Under the pieces are notes generated by a model. That model made no database searches, was not told the DNA's origin, and saw only the letters and a program-made list of their open reading frames with translations. Shown in pieces: positions 1 through 7,510 of a stretch of 64,000 bases of DNA. Made by a program: the position numbers and the translations under genes. The DNA lies in NCBI GenBank assembly GCA_910577925.1, contig CAJTOI010000004.1, forward strand, positions 118,605 to 182,604. The letters are read 5' to 3'. Origin of the DNA: an uncultured Roseburia sp. (lineage in GTDB: Bacteria > Bacillota > Clostridia > Lachnospirales > Lachnospiraceae). How positions within the stretch are numbered: position 1 is the first letter of the stretch; the number at the start of each line of letters is the position of its first letter.

Positions 1-1012
1 CATCGACGATCAGCACTTCGTCATCCTTTACGACATAGTCCTGGTCGCGGAACATCAGATTGTGGGCGCGCAGCGCAAGAATGATATTGTGCTGGATCTC
101 AAGATTCTCCTGATCCGCCAGATTCTCAATCTTAAAAAACTGCTCGACCCGCTTCACGCCTTCCTGGGTCAGGTTTACGACCTTGTCCTTCTCGTTTACC
201 ACGAAATCGCCGGTCTCCTCCTGCTCGATTCCCATGATGGCATCCATCTTCGAGTACTCCGGCACATCCTCGCCCCGTGTCAGCTGACGGGCAAGAATGT
301 CACATGCCTCGTAAAGTCGTGTCGACTTGCCGCTCTGGCCGGAAATGATCAGCGGCGTACGCGCCTCGTCAATCAGAACCGAGTCAACCTCGTCGATAAT
401 CGCATAGTGAAGCCCCCGCTGCACCAGCTGTTCTTTATAGATCACCATGTTATCGCGCAGGTAGTCAAATCCCAGCTCGTTGTTCGTAACATAGGTAATA
501 TCGCAGTTATACGCATCTCTCCGCTCGTCGTTATTCATCGCATTCAGCACAACGCCGACCGAAAGGCCGAGAAACTCGTGTACCTTTCCCATCCACTCCG
601 CATCACGCTTTGCCAGATAGTCGTTGACCGTCACGACGCAGACTCCCTTTCCCTCCAGCGCATTCAGGTATGCCGGAAGTGTGGAAACCAGCGTCTTACC
701 CTCGCCGGTACGCATCTCCGCGATACGTCCCTGGTGAAGGATAATCCCGCCGATAATCTGTACGCGGTAATGCTCCATGCCGAGCACCCGCTTCGCCGCC
801 TCCCGCACCGTCGCGTATGCCTCCGGAAGAAGCTCGTCTAAAGACGCCCCCTTTTCAAACCGCTCTTTATATTCTTTGGTTTTGCCTTTTAATTCCTCAT
901 CGGAAAGTGCTGCCATCGCGTCCTTATAGGACTCTACCTTGTCAACAATCGGATAAATTCTCTTTAATTCCCGCTCACTGTGAGTTCCGAAGATTTTAGT
1001 CAATGCACTCAT
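1..1012 (-). CDS. secA: Preprotein translocase ATPase SecA, N-terminal part (runs off the window)
   Basis: SecA is the cytoplasmic ATPase that drives unfolded preproteins through SecYEG. The 337 residues visible here are the N-terminal part of nucleotide-binding domain 1 and the start of the preprotein-crosslinking region. Seen: the RMTGEGKT-type Walker A (MRTGEGKTL), the VTVNDYLAKRDAEWM motif, the TNNELGFDYLRDN motif and the DEVDSVLIDEARTPLIISG Walker B stretch, all diagnostic of SecA. The ATG at 1012 is preceded by TAGGAG with normal spacing. The remaining roughly 500 residues lie beyond position 1. A promoter-like pair sits just upstream. Confidence 0.98.
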   Translation of the reverse strand, partial: MSALTKIFGTHSERELKRIYPIVDKVESYKDAMAALSDEELKGKTKEYKERFEKGASLDELLPEAYATVREAAKRVLGMEHYRVQIIGGIILHQGRIAEMRTGEGKTLVSTLPAYLNALEGKGVCVVTVNDYLAKRDAEWMGKVHEFLGLSVGVVLNAMNNDERRDAYNCDITYVTNNELGFDYLRDNMVIYKEQLVQRGLHYAIIDEVDSVLIDEARTPLIISGQSGKSTRLYEACDILARQLTRGEDVPEYSKMDAIMGIEQEETGDFVVNEKDKVVNLTQEGVKRVEQFFKIENLADQENLEIQHNIILALRAHNLMFRDQDYVVKDDEVLIVD

Positions 1013-1133
1013 AAAAGCTCCTATCTGTGTCTGCTCCTGCCGCAGAGCAGTTCTTTAAGGGCAGGACAGCGCACCGCCCGCCTTTTTCACCGCAGGATTC
1101 TGCCGTCCGGGCAAAACCTCGCATAATAGTGAC

Positions 1134-1162
1134 ATTGTAGCACTTTTCCCCCGGCGGCACAA
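1134..1162 (-). promoter_or_regulatory. Putative sigma-A promoter of secA
   Basis: On the minus strand TTGTGC and TACAAT are separated by 17 bases, about 120 bases upstream of the secA start codon. The -10 is a 5/6 match to consensus; the -35 is weak. Assigned from sequence only. Confidence 0.45.
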
Positions 1163-1195
1163 CTGTAATAACCGCAAACGTTTGTAAATTTTTTA

Positions 1196-1876
1196 TTAAT
1201 AGCCGCCGCTCTTTCGAAAAATCATCCGCTCCGATATTCCGGTCTTCGTATTCTTCACATACACATAAACCGCCGCGCTGTATCTGCCGTTCAGAGTAAT
1301 CTTTTTTGAAAACGTGCTTTTATTTACGCGGTATGTTTTGCATCCTCCCCCGCTGTAAACCGACACGCCGGTTATCTTCCACCCTTTTTTGACCTTGATG
1401 CTCAGCGTCTGCCGCTCAATATGCTTCTCCTGACGGTATTCGTTATTCTTGTTGAACTTGCCGGTAAATGTCTGTTTTCCGATTTTGAAGCTGTCAAACG
1501 GATTGACGTATTTCTTAACGGTCAGCTTTGTCGAAATCTTCGTCCCCCTGACCTTACAGGAGATCACGGACGTAAGCGCCCTGTCTCCGAAATAAACGGC
1601 GACATAGCCGTTTCCGGCCACGGCCTTGACCTTTTTATTGCTGCTCTTTAAATTTTTAATCTCGGACTTTTCCGTGCAGCCGGCAATTGACAGCACCGCG
1701 TAATACCGGGAATAATTGTCGCCCGGCTTATAGGTCACCGTCGGGTTTTTCACGACAAAATACGGCTTGACGGCTGCCTGCACCCTGGCCGCGCTCTGCG
1801 GCAGCGCATTTACGGCCGTCAGAATAACCGCCGTCATCAGAAAAAGCGTGACTCCCTTTTTGATTCCTTTTCTCAT
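1196..1876 (-). CDS. Secreted protein of unknown function
   Basis: A 226-aa protein, family not recognised. The ATG at 1876 is chosen because GAGGGAG lies 6 bases upstream and the product then starts with a standard signal peptide (MRKGIKKG, a hydrophobic core, then a small-residue cleavage site near VQA). An in-frame GTG at 1912 exists but would put extra hydrophilic residues before the signal. The mature part is rich in Lys, Ser, Thr, Val and Gly with repeated beta-strand-like segments, like Ig-like secreted proteins common in Lachnospiraceae. No catalytic motif is seen. It is divergent from the TSCPD gene and shares an upstream palindrome with it. Confidence 0.75.
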   Translation of the reverse strand: MRKGIKKGVTLFLMTAVILTAVNALPQSAARVQAAVKPYFVVKNPTVTYKPGDNYSRYYAVLSIAGCTEKSEIKNLKSSNKKVKAVAGNGYVAVYFGDRALTSVISCKVRGTKISTKLTVKKYVNPFDSFKIGKQTFTGKFNKNNEYRQEKHIERQTLSIKVKKGWKITGVSVYSGGGCKTYRVNKSTFSKKITLNGRYSAAVYVYVKNTKTGISERMIFRKSGGY

Positions 1877-1940
1877 AGCGTTCTCCCTCACTGCTGCGTT
1901 GATTCGAACCACTTACATTATAATCCTCCTGTTCTTTTCG

Positions 1941-1966
1941 CAAAATAGTACCTTGGTACTATTTTG
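1941..1966. promoter_or_regulatory. 12-bp-arm palindrome, candidate operator between divergent genes
   Basis: The arms CAAAATAGTACC and GGTACTATTTTG are exact inverted repeats around a TT centre. On the minus strand the palindrome sits directly behind TTGACA (17 bases later TATTTT), so it overlaps a possible promoter of the secreted-protein gene. It also lies just upstream of the putative promoter of the TSCPD gene. There is no U-tract, so an operator is more likely than a terminator. The regulator is unknown. Confidence 0.55.
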
Positions 1967-1976
1967 TCAAAGAACC

Positions 1977-2005
1977 TTGAAACCGCGGGGCACAGCGTAT
2001 ATACT
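1977..2005 (+). promoter_or_regulatory. Putative promoter of the TSCPD gene
   Basis: TTGAAA and TATACT spaced by 17 bases, about 32 bases upstream of the start codon of the TSCPD gene and a few bases downstream of the 1941-1966 palindrome. Confidence 0.4.
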
Positions 2006-2037
2006 TCTTAATATATATAAACAAAAAGGAGGCTTCT

Positions 2038-2298
2038 ATGACATACACATACAGAACAAAAGGGACCTGTTCCTCTCTGATCGAACTCGAACTTGACGGA
2101 AACGTCGTGCACAACGTGAAGTTCACCGGCGGCTGCAACGGCAATCTGCAGGCGATTCCGAAGCTTGTGGAGGGTCTTACGGTCGAGCAGGTTGAGGAGA
2201 AGATTTCAGGCATCTCCTGCAACGGCCGCGGCACTTCCTGCGGAGACCAGCTCGCACGCGCCTGCCGCGCCGCTCTCGAGGCGTCGAAAAACGCGTAA
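2038..2298 (+). CDS. TSCPD domain protein (TIGR03905 type)
   Basis: An 86-aa protein that matches the small stand-alone TSCPD family. It starts MTYTYRTKGTCSS, has GGCNGNLQAI in the middle, and a C-terminal CNGRGTSCGDQLA stretch. The conserved Cys residues (C11, the GGC Cys and the CNGRGTSC pair) suggest metal binding. The same domain occurs at the C-terminus of some vitamin B12-dependent ribonucleotide reductases, but the function of the stand-alone form is not established. AAGGAGG precedes the ATG. The gene is followed by a strong hairpin terminator. Confidence 0.88.
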   Translation: MTYTYRTKGTCSSLIELELDGNVVHNVKFTGGCNGNLQAIPKLVEGLTVEQVEEKISGISCNGRGTSCGDQLARACRAALEASKNA

Positions 2299-2320
2299 AA
2301 AGAATCTGCATTTACAGACA

Positions 2321-2352
2321 GGCGGGCCGCAATACATGCGGCCCGCCGTCTT
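2321..2352. terminator. Rho-independent terminator, possibly bidirectional
   Basis: A 10-bp perfect stem (GGCGGGCCGC / GCGGCCCGCC) with a 7-base loop lies between the convergent TSCPD gene and dpaB. The T-rich tail on the plus strand is short (GTCTTCC). Confidence 0.7.
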
Positions 2353-2366
2353 CCTAAAATTCCGTC

Positions 2367-2951
2367 TCAGGGGTTCTGCAGAATCGGCTGAATCTGTTTT
2401 CCCTGCAGTGCCGCCTCGATCGTATCCGGCAGCAGCTCGAGCTTCGCAATCATCGAGTTTGGCTTACTCTTATAATTGTCCTGCCCAAACGGCACAAAAT
2501 AAATATTTTTCATATTCATCAGCATACCGATATTTTTAAAGCCGGCTCCGAGTGCATCGTTCGTCGAAATTGCAATCACCAGCGGTTTTCCGTTCCTCAT
2601 ATGGGCCTTTGTCGCCATCAGCACCGGCGTGTCGGTGATCCCGTTGCACAGCTTTGCGGCCGTATTTCCGGTACAGGGCGCGATAACCATCACATCCAGA
2701 AAGTTATTCGGTCCGATCGGCTCCGCCGCACAGATGGTGCGGATTCCCTCATTTCCCGTAATCTCGCAGATTCCGTCCACATACTCTTTTGCGCTTCCGA
2801 ACCGCGTATCACACGATTGGGCATTAAAAGAAAAAATCGGCACGACATTCGCTCCCAGATCGCAGAGCCTCTGTATTTCCTTTCGCGCTTTTGCAAAAGT
2901 ACAGAAGGAGCCGGTAATGCCGAGGCCGATGTTGTAATTTGAAAAATCCAT
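2367..2951 (-). CDS. dpaB: Dipicolinate synthase subunit B
   Basis: Subunit B (SpoVFB, flavoprotein-like) of dipicolinate synthase, which with DpaA turns dihydrodipicolinate into dipicolinic acid for the spore core. The 194-aa product has the family's GLGITGSFCTF start, the VMVIAPCTGNTAAKL motif typical of this flavoprotein superfamily, and the C-terminal YFVPFGQDN motif. The ATG at 2951 overlaps the dpaA stop (TGATG) and is preceded by GGAGGAGGG; the codon before it, TTG, is a less likely start. It is clearly translationally coupled to dpaA and belongs to the mother-cell sporulation programme. Confidence 0.95.
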   Translation of the reverse strand: MDFSNYNIGLGITGSFCTFAKARKEIQRLCDLGANVVPIFSFNAQSCDTRFGSAKEYVDGICEITGNEGIRTICAAEPIGPNNFLDVMVIAPCTGNTAAKLCNGITDTPVLMATKAHMRNGKPLVIAISTNDALGAGFKNIGMLMNMKNIYFVPFGQDNYKSKPNSMIAKLELLPDTIEAALQGKQIQPILQNP

Positions 2952-3793
2952 CAAACGCCCTCCTCCCTGCTCACAAACCGGTCAATTGCCCGGTCCAATA
3001 TATAAGCGCTCTCCTTCGGCGCATATTTCCCCGGAAGCCCGAGCGACAGATCTGCCCGTATTCCGTATTCTTTCGCACATTCAAAATCCGTTCCGCCCGG
3101 GGCAGACGCGATATCGAGGATATAGGCATCTCTCGGAAGCTCCCGAATGATGCTGCGGGTAATCACGGGCGCCGGCGCCGTGTTGACCAGCATTGCCGCT
3201 CCCATGGCCTCCTCCGGCCCGAACGCGAAATCCACCGCGTAAAAGCCTTCCTTTTTTGCCGCTTTGCGCACTTCCCTTCGGCGGGCCAATACCGTCACGC
3301 GCGCCCCCAGCGCCATCAGCCGTTCCGCAATCGCTTTCCCGCAAAATCCGTAGCCGGACACAATAATCTTTGCTTCGTCTATATTGTAAGGACTTTTATT
3401 TACCAACTCGGCAATGACGCCCTCGGCCGTCGCCACCGCATTTTCCTCCGTCACAATCTCGTCTTCCATAAAATCGAGATAGTGGATATCCCTCCGTTTG
3501 AGGAGCTCCATCTGTTCCGCGGAAAAGCAGCCGCCCAGCACCAGCGTGCCGTTTGTCAGATTTTTGTTTAATATATCGTTCAGGATTCCCTGCTCTGGAA
3601 CCTTAGACACCGGAATCGGCAGGATCAGAACATCCGCCTCTTTCAAAAACTCCTTCAATTTCTCGAGTTGTCCCAGGACTGTCTTATTGTTTCTGATATC
3701 CAGGCAGCGCACGCTCCGGCCTTTTTTCGTCAATATCTCGGCCAGATACACCTGACGCATGTCACTGATTAGAAGTATGGTCTGTTTACTCAT
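2951..3793 (-). CDS. dpaA: Dipicolinate synthase subunit A
   Basis: The 280-aa subunit A (SpoVFA), an NAD(P)-dependent dehydrogenase-like protein acting in the mother cell. Seen: an N-terminal dipicolinate-synthase A domain with VLILPIPVSK, then a Rossmann fold with KIIVSGYGFCGKAIAERL and LARRREVRKAA, and the ILDIASAPGGTDF motif. The ATG at 3793 has GGAAGGGAG 8 bases upstream. An in-frame GTG three codons earlier would leave the RBS too close. It is the first gene of a two-gene operon with dpaB and stands behind a sigma-K-like promoter. It shows the host forms endospores. Confidence 0.95.
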   Translation of the reverse strand: MSKQTILLISDMRQVYLAEILTKKGRSVRCLDIRNNKTVLGQLEKLKEFLKEADVLILPIPVSKVPEQGILNDILNKNLTNGTLVLGGCFSAEQMELLKRRDIHYLDFMEDEIVTEENAVATAEGVIAELVNKSPYNIDEAKIIVSGYGFCGKAIAERLMALGARVTVLARRREVRKAAKKEGFYAVDFAFGPEEAMGAAMLVNTAPAPVITRSIIRELPRDAYILDIASAPGGTDFECAKEYGIRADLSLGLPGKYAPKESAYILDRAIDRFVSREEGV

Positions 3794-3813
3794 ACACTGC
3801 ACTCCCTTCCATT

Positions 3814-3840
3814 TATTATATGAAGCGAATGATACGGCGT
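3814..3840 (-). promoter_or_regulatory. Sigma-K-like sporulation promoter of dpaAB
   Basis: On the minus strand AC is followed after 16 bases by CATATAATA, which fits the sigma-K pattern AC-N16-CATAnnnTA, about 20 bases before the dpaA start codon. The Bacillus spoVF operon is known to be sigma-K controlled, which agrees with this reading. Confidence 0.5.
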
Positions 3841-3952
3841 TCTGCCGTTTGCTTTTGATTTCCGGATTTTTATATTTTTCTGAATATTTTAATTATTTGA
3901 AATTATATACAAAATTTAAGAATCATATTTTGACTTTTTTTCAAAATAACGC

Positions 3953-3981
3953 TTGACTTTTGTATTTTTATCTGATAATAT
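3953..3981 (+). promoter_or_regulatory. Promoter of the free-standing RNA
   Basis: TTGACT and TAATAT with exact 17-base spacing. No protein start codon follows on this strand before a strong terminator, so the transcript appears to be non-coding. Confidence 0.6.
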
Positions 3982-3987
3982 AAAATC

Positions 3988-4290
3988 AACAAAAACAAAG
4001 AAAGAGAGGTACAGACCACCGAAAACTGAATCGCATTCGATTTCTCATTCGACAGTGCGTAGCGCGTGACATTCCAAATCATGGAACACAGAAGTCAGTA
4101 TCAGATGAGCATCTCAGATATGATACGATTTCACCGGTCACACCCGAGTAAGATACGACGGCGGAAGAGAAATGGAAGAAGTCCAAAAGGAACTGGCACC
4201 TTCGAGCCAGAATAAAAGAAAGGGGTATGGTCCCATGGACGAAATAGTTTAAAAGGCGGCATTGAAAAATGATTTCAATGTCGCCTTTTT
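3988..4290 (+). ncRNA. Putative structured non-coding RNA of about 300 nt, family not identified
   Basis: This gene-free stretch has a good promoter at one end and a perfect terminator hairpin at the other. In between are several local hairpins: TGACATTCC paired with TGGAA...GTCA (4070-4097), GTATCA paired with TGATAC (about 4097-4126), and CTGGC paired with GCCAG (4192-4211). The next gene downstream (aspartokinase) is on the other strand, so this is not a leader. I compared it from memory with tmRNA, RNase P RNA, SRP RNA, 6S RNA and the lysine, SAM, cobalamin, M-box and T-box riboswitches and found no match to their conserved cores. The identity is open. A 92-aa antisense reading frame over it looks unlike a protein. 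Confidence 0.5.
4254..4290. terminator. Strong bidirectional terminator
   Basis: Stem of 14 bp (AGGCGGCATTGAAA / TTTCAATGTCGCCT, one G-U type mismatch) with a 5-base loop, flanked by TTTTT on the plus strand and by an A-run that gives TTTT on the minus strand. It ends both the 3988 RNA and the aspartokinase transcript. Confidence 0.85.
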
Positions 4291-4304
4291 CATGTTCGCT
4301 GCAA

Positions 4305-5624
4305 TTACAGCTGTGTCTCCACAAAAATATCATAAATTGCGCGAATCGCATTCTCAAAATCCGCGTTGCTGACCCCGATGATAATATTGAGCTCCGAGGA
4401 GCCCTGATCGATCATTTTCACATTGATATTGGCATGTGCCAGCGCGGAAAAAATTCTTCCTGCCGTTCCTCTGGTCGCGCGCATCCCGCGTCCCACCACC
4501 GCTATCAATGCCAGATCGCCCTCCAGCTCAATGCTGTCCGGCTCCGCAAGGCGATGGATGGCCGAGATCACGGCCTGCTCTTTGCCCTCAAACTCGGGCT
4601 GATGCACAAACACGGTCATTGTGTCAATGCCGGAGGGAATGTGCTCAAAAGAAATCTCATTCTCCTCAAAAGCCGCCAGAACCTTTCTCCCGAAACCGAC
4701 CTCCGCATTCATCATATCCTTGTCGATATTGACCGAAACAAATCCCTTTTTGCCGGCGATTCCGGTAATCGTATATTTCGACTGCTGGCAGGTGCTCTCC
4801 ACAATCCAGGTTCCCTCGTCCTCCGGAGCATTGGTATTGCGGATATTAATCGGTATGCCGGCTTTGCGCACCGGAAATACGGCCTCCTCGTGCAGCACAC
4901 TCGCCCCCATATAGGACAGCTCCCGCAGTTCACGATAAGTGATTGTCTTAATCGGCTTCGGATTCCTGATAATCCGCGGGTCCGCGATCAGGAAACCGGA
5001 CACATCCGTCCAGTTCTCATAGCAGGCCGCATGCACGGCCCTCGAAACGATAGAACCCGTAATATCCGAACCGCCTCTTGAAAACGTCTTGATGCTGCCG
5101 TCCGGCATGGAGCCGTAAAATCCCGGCACAACCGCGCGCTCCTCCTTCGCCAGACGCTCGGACAGCGCGCGGTTGGTCTTATCCGCGTCAAAGTTTCCGT
5201 TCTCGTCAAAGAAAATGACTTCCGCGGCGTCCACAAACGCATACCCGAGATAACATGCCATCACCATACCGTTCAGGTATTCGCCGCGCGACGCGGCATA
5301 GTCGACGCCCGCTCCGTTTTTTAAATTCTGCGTGATCTTTTTAAACTCTTCTTCCAGAGAAAGCTTTAGATTCAAACCATTGATAATTGTGTCATAACGG
5401 TCTTTGATCTTCATCAGGGGCACACGGAAATCCTCCTCCGCCTCCACCAGCTCATAGCACGCATACAGCATATCCGTGACCTTAGAATCCTTCGCGTTAC
5501 GTTTTCCCGGGGCACTCGGCACCACATATCTCCTGTCTTTGTCCGCATGTATGATTTTTCCTACTTTTGCGAACTGTTCCGCACTTGCCAGTGAACTGCC
5601 GCCGAATTTCACAACTTTAATCAT
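4305..5624 (-). CDS. lysC: Aspartokinase
   Basis: Aspartate kinase, the first step to lysine, threonine, methionine and, in spore formers, dihydrodipicolinate. The 439-aa product has the amino-acid-kinase N-terminus VVKFGGSSLA, the SRGGSDITGS phosphate-binding stretch and WTDVSG, then two ACT domains (YTITGIAGKKGFVSV and LALIAVVGRGMRATRG). Start: ATG at 5624, because the family starts MIKVVKFGGSS and GGAGG/GGAAG lie upstream; the reading frame stays open 31 codons further but that part is not family sequence. It is a single-gene unit with its own promoter and terminator. It is near dpaAB, whose substrate derives from this pathway. Which amino acid inhibits it cannot be told from sequence alone. 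Confidence 0.95.
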   Translation of the reverse strand: MIKVVKFGGSSLASAEQFAKVGKIIHADKDRRYVVPSAPGKRNAKDSKVTDMLYACYELVEAEEDFRVPLMKIKDRYDTIINGLNLKLSLEEEFKKITQNLKNGAGVDYAASRGEYLNGMVMACYLGYAFVDAAEVIFFDENGNFDADKTNRALSERLAKEERAVVPGFYGSMPDGSIKTFSRGGSDITGSIVSRAVHAACYENWTDVSGFLIADPRIIRNPKPIKTITYRELRELSYMGASVLHEEAVFPVRKAGIPINIRNTNAPEDEGTWIVESTCQQSKYTITGIAGKKGFVSVNIDKDMMNAEVGFGRKVLAAFEENEISFEHIPSGIDTMTVFVHQPEFEGKEQAVISAIHRLAEPDSIELEGDLALIAVVGRGMRATRGTAGRIFSALAHANINVKMIDQGSSELNIIIGVSNADFENAIRAIYDIFVETQL

Positions 5625-5688
5625 TTTCTTCCGCTCCTCCGCAAAACACCGCCGGAACACCCTCTTTGGCGGTTTCTTATAACAATAT

Positions 5689-5717
5689 ATATTAAACACA
5701 AATACCGCTTCCGTCAA
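5689..5717 (-). promoter_or_regulatory. Promoter of the aspartokinase gene
   Basis: TTGACG and TAATAT on the minus strand with 17-base spacing, 65 bases upstream of the start codon. The short leader leaves no room for a lysine riboswitch downstream of it. Confidence 0.55.
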
Positions 5718-5803
5718 ATGATTTTTTCGAAAAAAGTATTTTCCTGTCTAACAATAAAGACCAGGACTTTGCACTTGCCGCGAAATCACTTTCCCTGTCG
5801 TCT

Positions 5804-6739
5804 CTATCTCGCAAGCAGCCCCCGCGAAAAATAATCTGCCATGTTAATCGTCTGATTTCTGATATCCCGGAAGGTGTCAATGCTCCGTCCGTAATCCCCG
5901 TTAAACTGATATTCCATCGCCTCCCGCGTCATATCAAGATGATTCAGCAGCAGATTCCTTGTCTCGCGGCTTCCGAAATACGGATTCTGGCCTTCCAGCA
6001 GCAGCGCAATCTGGTTCGCATTCCCGTACCAGTCACGAATCAGCGCATCATAATCCGCCATCTGTCCCGATTTTATGGTGCGTATCAGCTGTCCCGTCAG
6101 CTCCACATGTTCCATCAGCAGATTCTGCAGCTGTCTCGTCACCGTCATTGACAAAAACGGCGCAAACACGTCTACAATCTCGTCCGCTGTCTGCAGCATA
6201 CGCTCAAATACATCCTGCTGGTCCGCATGGTCCGCATCAATGCTCATCATATACATGCGGGTCCAATAGATATTCGAAAGCCATGCGAGCCGCATCTCTT
6301 CCATCAGCTTTCTGACCGCATCCTCCCGCTGCCCCAGAGTCTCCGATTCCCCGTTGTCCCCCGGCATCTCCGGCATCATGCCGTTTCCCGGTATCTCCGG
6401 TCTCATATTGTTTCCCGGTATCTCCGGCATCATGCCGTTTCCCGGTATCTCCGGTCTCATATTGTTTCCCGGCATCTCCGGTCTCATATTGTTTCCCGGC
6501 ATCTCCGGTCTCATATTGTTTCCCGGATTTTCCGGTCTCATATTGTTTCCCGGCATCTCCGGCTCCCGATATTCCTCCCCCGGACAGACCGTAAGCTTCA
6601 TTCCGATCTGCAGATTATACGGATTCACACCCGAATTTCCGAGAATTAATTCCGTCACTGTCGTGCGGTACTGTCTCGCCAGCTTATATAGCGAGTCTCC
6701 CTCCTGTACAATATGCGTTCTTTTATTCTGACAATTCAT
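5804..6739 (-). CDS. LysM protein with a tandem PGNNMRPE(M/I) repeat linker
   Basis: A 311-aa protein in three parts. Residues 8-53 form a LysM domain (HIVQEGDSLYKLARQYRTT ... NLQIGMKLTVCPG), which binds peptidoglycan or spore-coat glycans. Residues about 58-128 are a Pro/Asn/Gly/Met linker built of nine-residue units. The C-terminal 170 residues are helical with many Met, Trp and Tyr and resemble no family I can name. No signal peptide is seen, which would suit a spore-coat or cytosolic mother-cell protein, but that is inference. The ATG at 6739 follows GGAAG. It stands alone between aspartokinase and lrgB. Confidence 0.8.
   Translation of the reverse strand: MNCQNKRTHIVQEGDSLYKLARQYRTTVTELILGNSGVNPYNLQIGMKLTVCPGEEYREPEMPGNNMRPENPGNNMRPEMPGNNMRPEMPGNNMRPEIPGNGMMPEIPGNNMRPEIPGNGMMPEMPGDNGESETLGQREDAVRKLMEEMRLAWLSNIYWTRMYMMSIDADHADQQDVFERMLQTADEIVDVFAPFLSMTVTRQLQNLLMEHVELTGQLIRTIKSGQMADYDALIRDWYGNANQIALLLEGQNPYFGSRETRNLLLNHLDMTREAMEYQFNGDYGRSIDTFRDIRNQTINMADYFSRGLLAR
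6360..6562. repeat. Coding minisatellite, seven 27-bp units plus a partial one
   Basis: The unit is CCCGG(T/C)ATCTCCGG followed by either TCTCATATTGTTT or CATCATGCCGTTT. Units run head to tail from 6360 to 6548, with half a unit to 6562. The two unit types partly alternate. Each unit encodes nine residues in the linker of the LysM protein, so copy-number change would keep frame. Confidence 0.9.
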
Positions 6740-6808
6740 GCTGTTTCTTCCATAATATTATGATATCTTCCCTATATTCTATGCCGAATATGACGAATGT
6801 GTCCGCGG

Positions 6809-7510
6809 TCACAAGAGCAGAGCCAGAAGCGGCGCGGCTGCAACGGTCAGAAGGCCTGCCACCGCAACGGAAAGGCTGCTCATCGCCCCTTCCACCTCGC
6901 CGAGCTCCATCGCGCGAGCGGTTCCGAGCGCATGCGCCGACGTTCCGATCGCGATTCCCTTCGCCACGGGCTCTTCGATCCGAAAAATGCGGCAGACCGT
7001 TTCCGCCGTCACATTCCCGAGTACGCCGGTGATAATAATGACCGCCACCGTGATCGTGACATAACCGCCAAGCTCCTCGGAAATCCCCATCCCGATTGCC
7101 GTCGTGATAGATTTCGGCAGCAGCGTCACATAAGCAGCGTGATCCAGCCGAAACAGCACCGCCAGCGCAAACACGCACAGACCGCTTGTGACAACCCCGA
7201 CAGCGAGTCCCGCAGCGATGGCCGCCGGATATTTTTTGAGCATCTCCACCTGTTCATAAAGCGGAATCGCCAGACAGACGGTAGCCGGCGTCAGCAGATA
7301 GCTGAGATATTTCGCTCCCTCATTGTAGCTCTCATATGGAATCCGAAACATGACCAGAACCGCAATAACCGCCGCTATCGCGATCAGCAGCGGATTGCAG
7401 ACCGCCCACTTAAGTTTCCTTTTTAAAAATACTCCCGCCTCATAGGCCAGAATACTGATCACCACACCAAAGTATACCGATCCGCTTATAAATTCTTTTA
7501 CCGCACTCAT
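6809..7510 (-). CDS. lrgB: LrgB family membrane protein
   Basis: The 233-aa LrgB/CidB-family partner of LrgA, thought to modulate murein hydrolase export or to carry small metabolites; a pyruvate role has been reported for some members. It is almost wholly hydrophobic, with about seven membrane segments and the family motifs LLTPATVCLAIPLYEQ, LPKSITTAIGMGISEELGG and GTSAHALGTARAMELGE. The ATG at 7510 overlaps the lrgA stop (ATGA), which fixes the start; the open frame further upstream is antisense to lrgA-coded protein and not family sequence. Two-gene operon with lrgA. Confidence 0.93.
   Translation of the reverse strand: MSAVKEFISGSVYFGVVISILAYEAGVFLKRKLKWAVCNPLLIAIAAVIAVLVMFRIPYESYNEGAKYLSYLLTPATVCLAIPLYEQVEMLKKYPAAIAAGLAVGVVTSGLCVFALAVLFRLDHAAYVTLLPKSITTAIGMGISEELGGYVTITVAVIIITGVLGNVTAETVCRIFRIEEPVAKGIAIGTSAHALGTARAMELGEVEGAMSSLSVAVAGLLTVAAAPLLALLL

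Noticed and set aside
62..841. 259-codon open frame on the plus strand opposite secA
   Set aside because: The minus strand carries unmistakable SecA motifs over the same bases; the plus frame is an antisense by-product of codon bias.
3985..4296. Lysine riboswitch for the aspartokinase gene
   Set aside because: The RNA is on the opposite strand and at the 3' side of the gene, and the lysine riboswitch core (AGAGGTGCG..., GCCGAAG) is not present.
4079..4357. 92-codon minus-strand frame across the structured RNA
   Set aside because: No RBS, no protein-like pattern, and it runs through the terminator hairpin into the aspartokinase gene.
6227..6731. Plus-strand open frames over the 27-bp repeats
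   Set aside because: They only mirror the repeats of the LysM gene; no RBS or domain.
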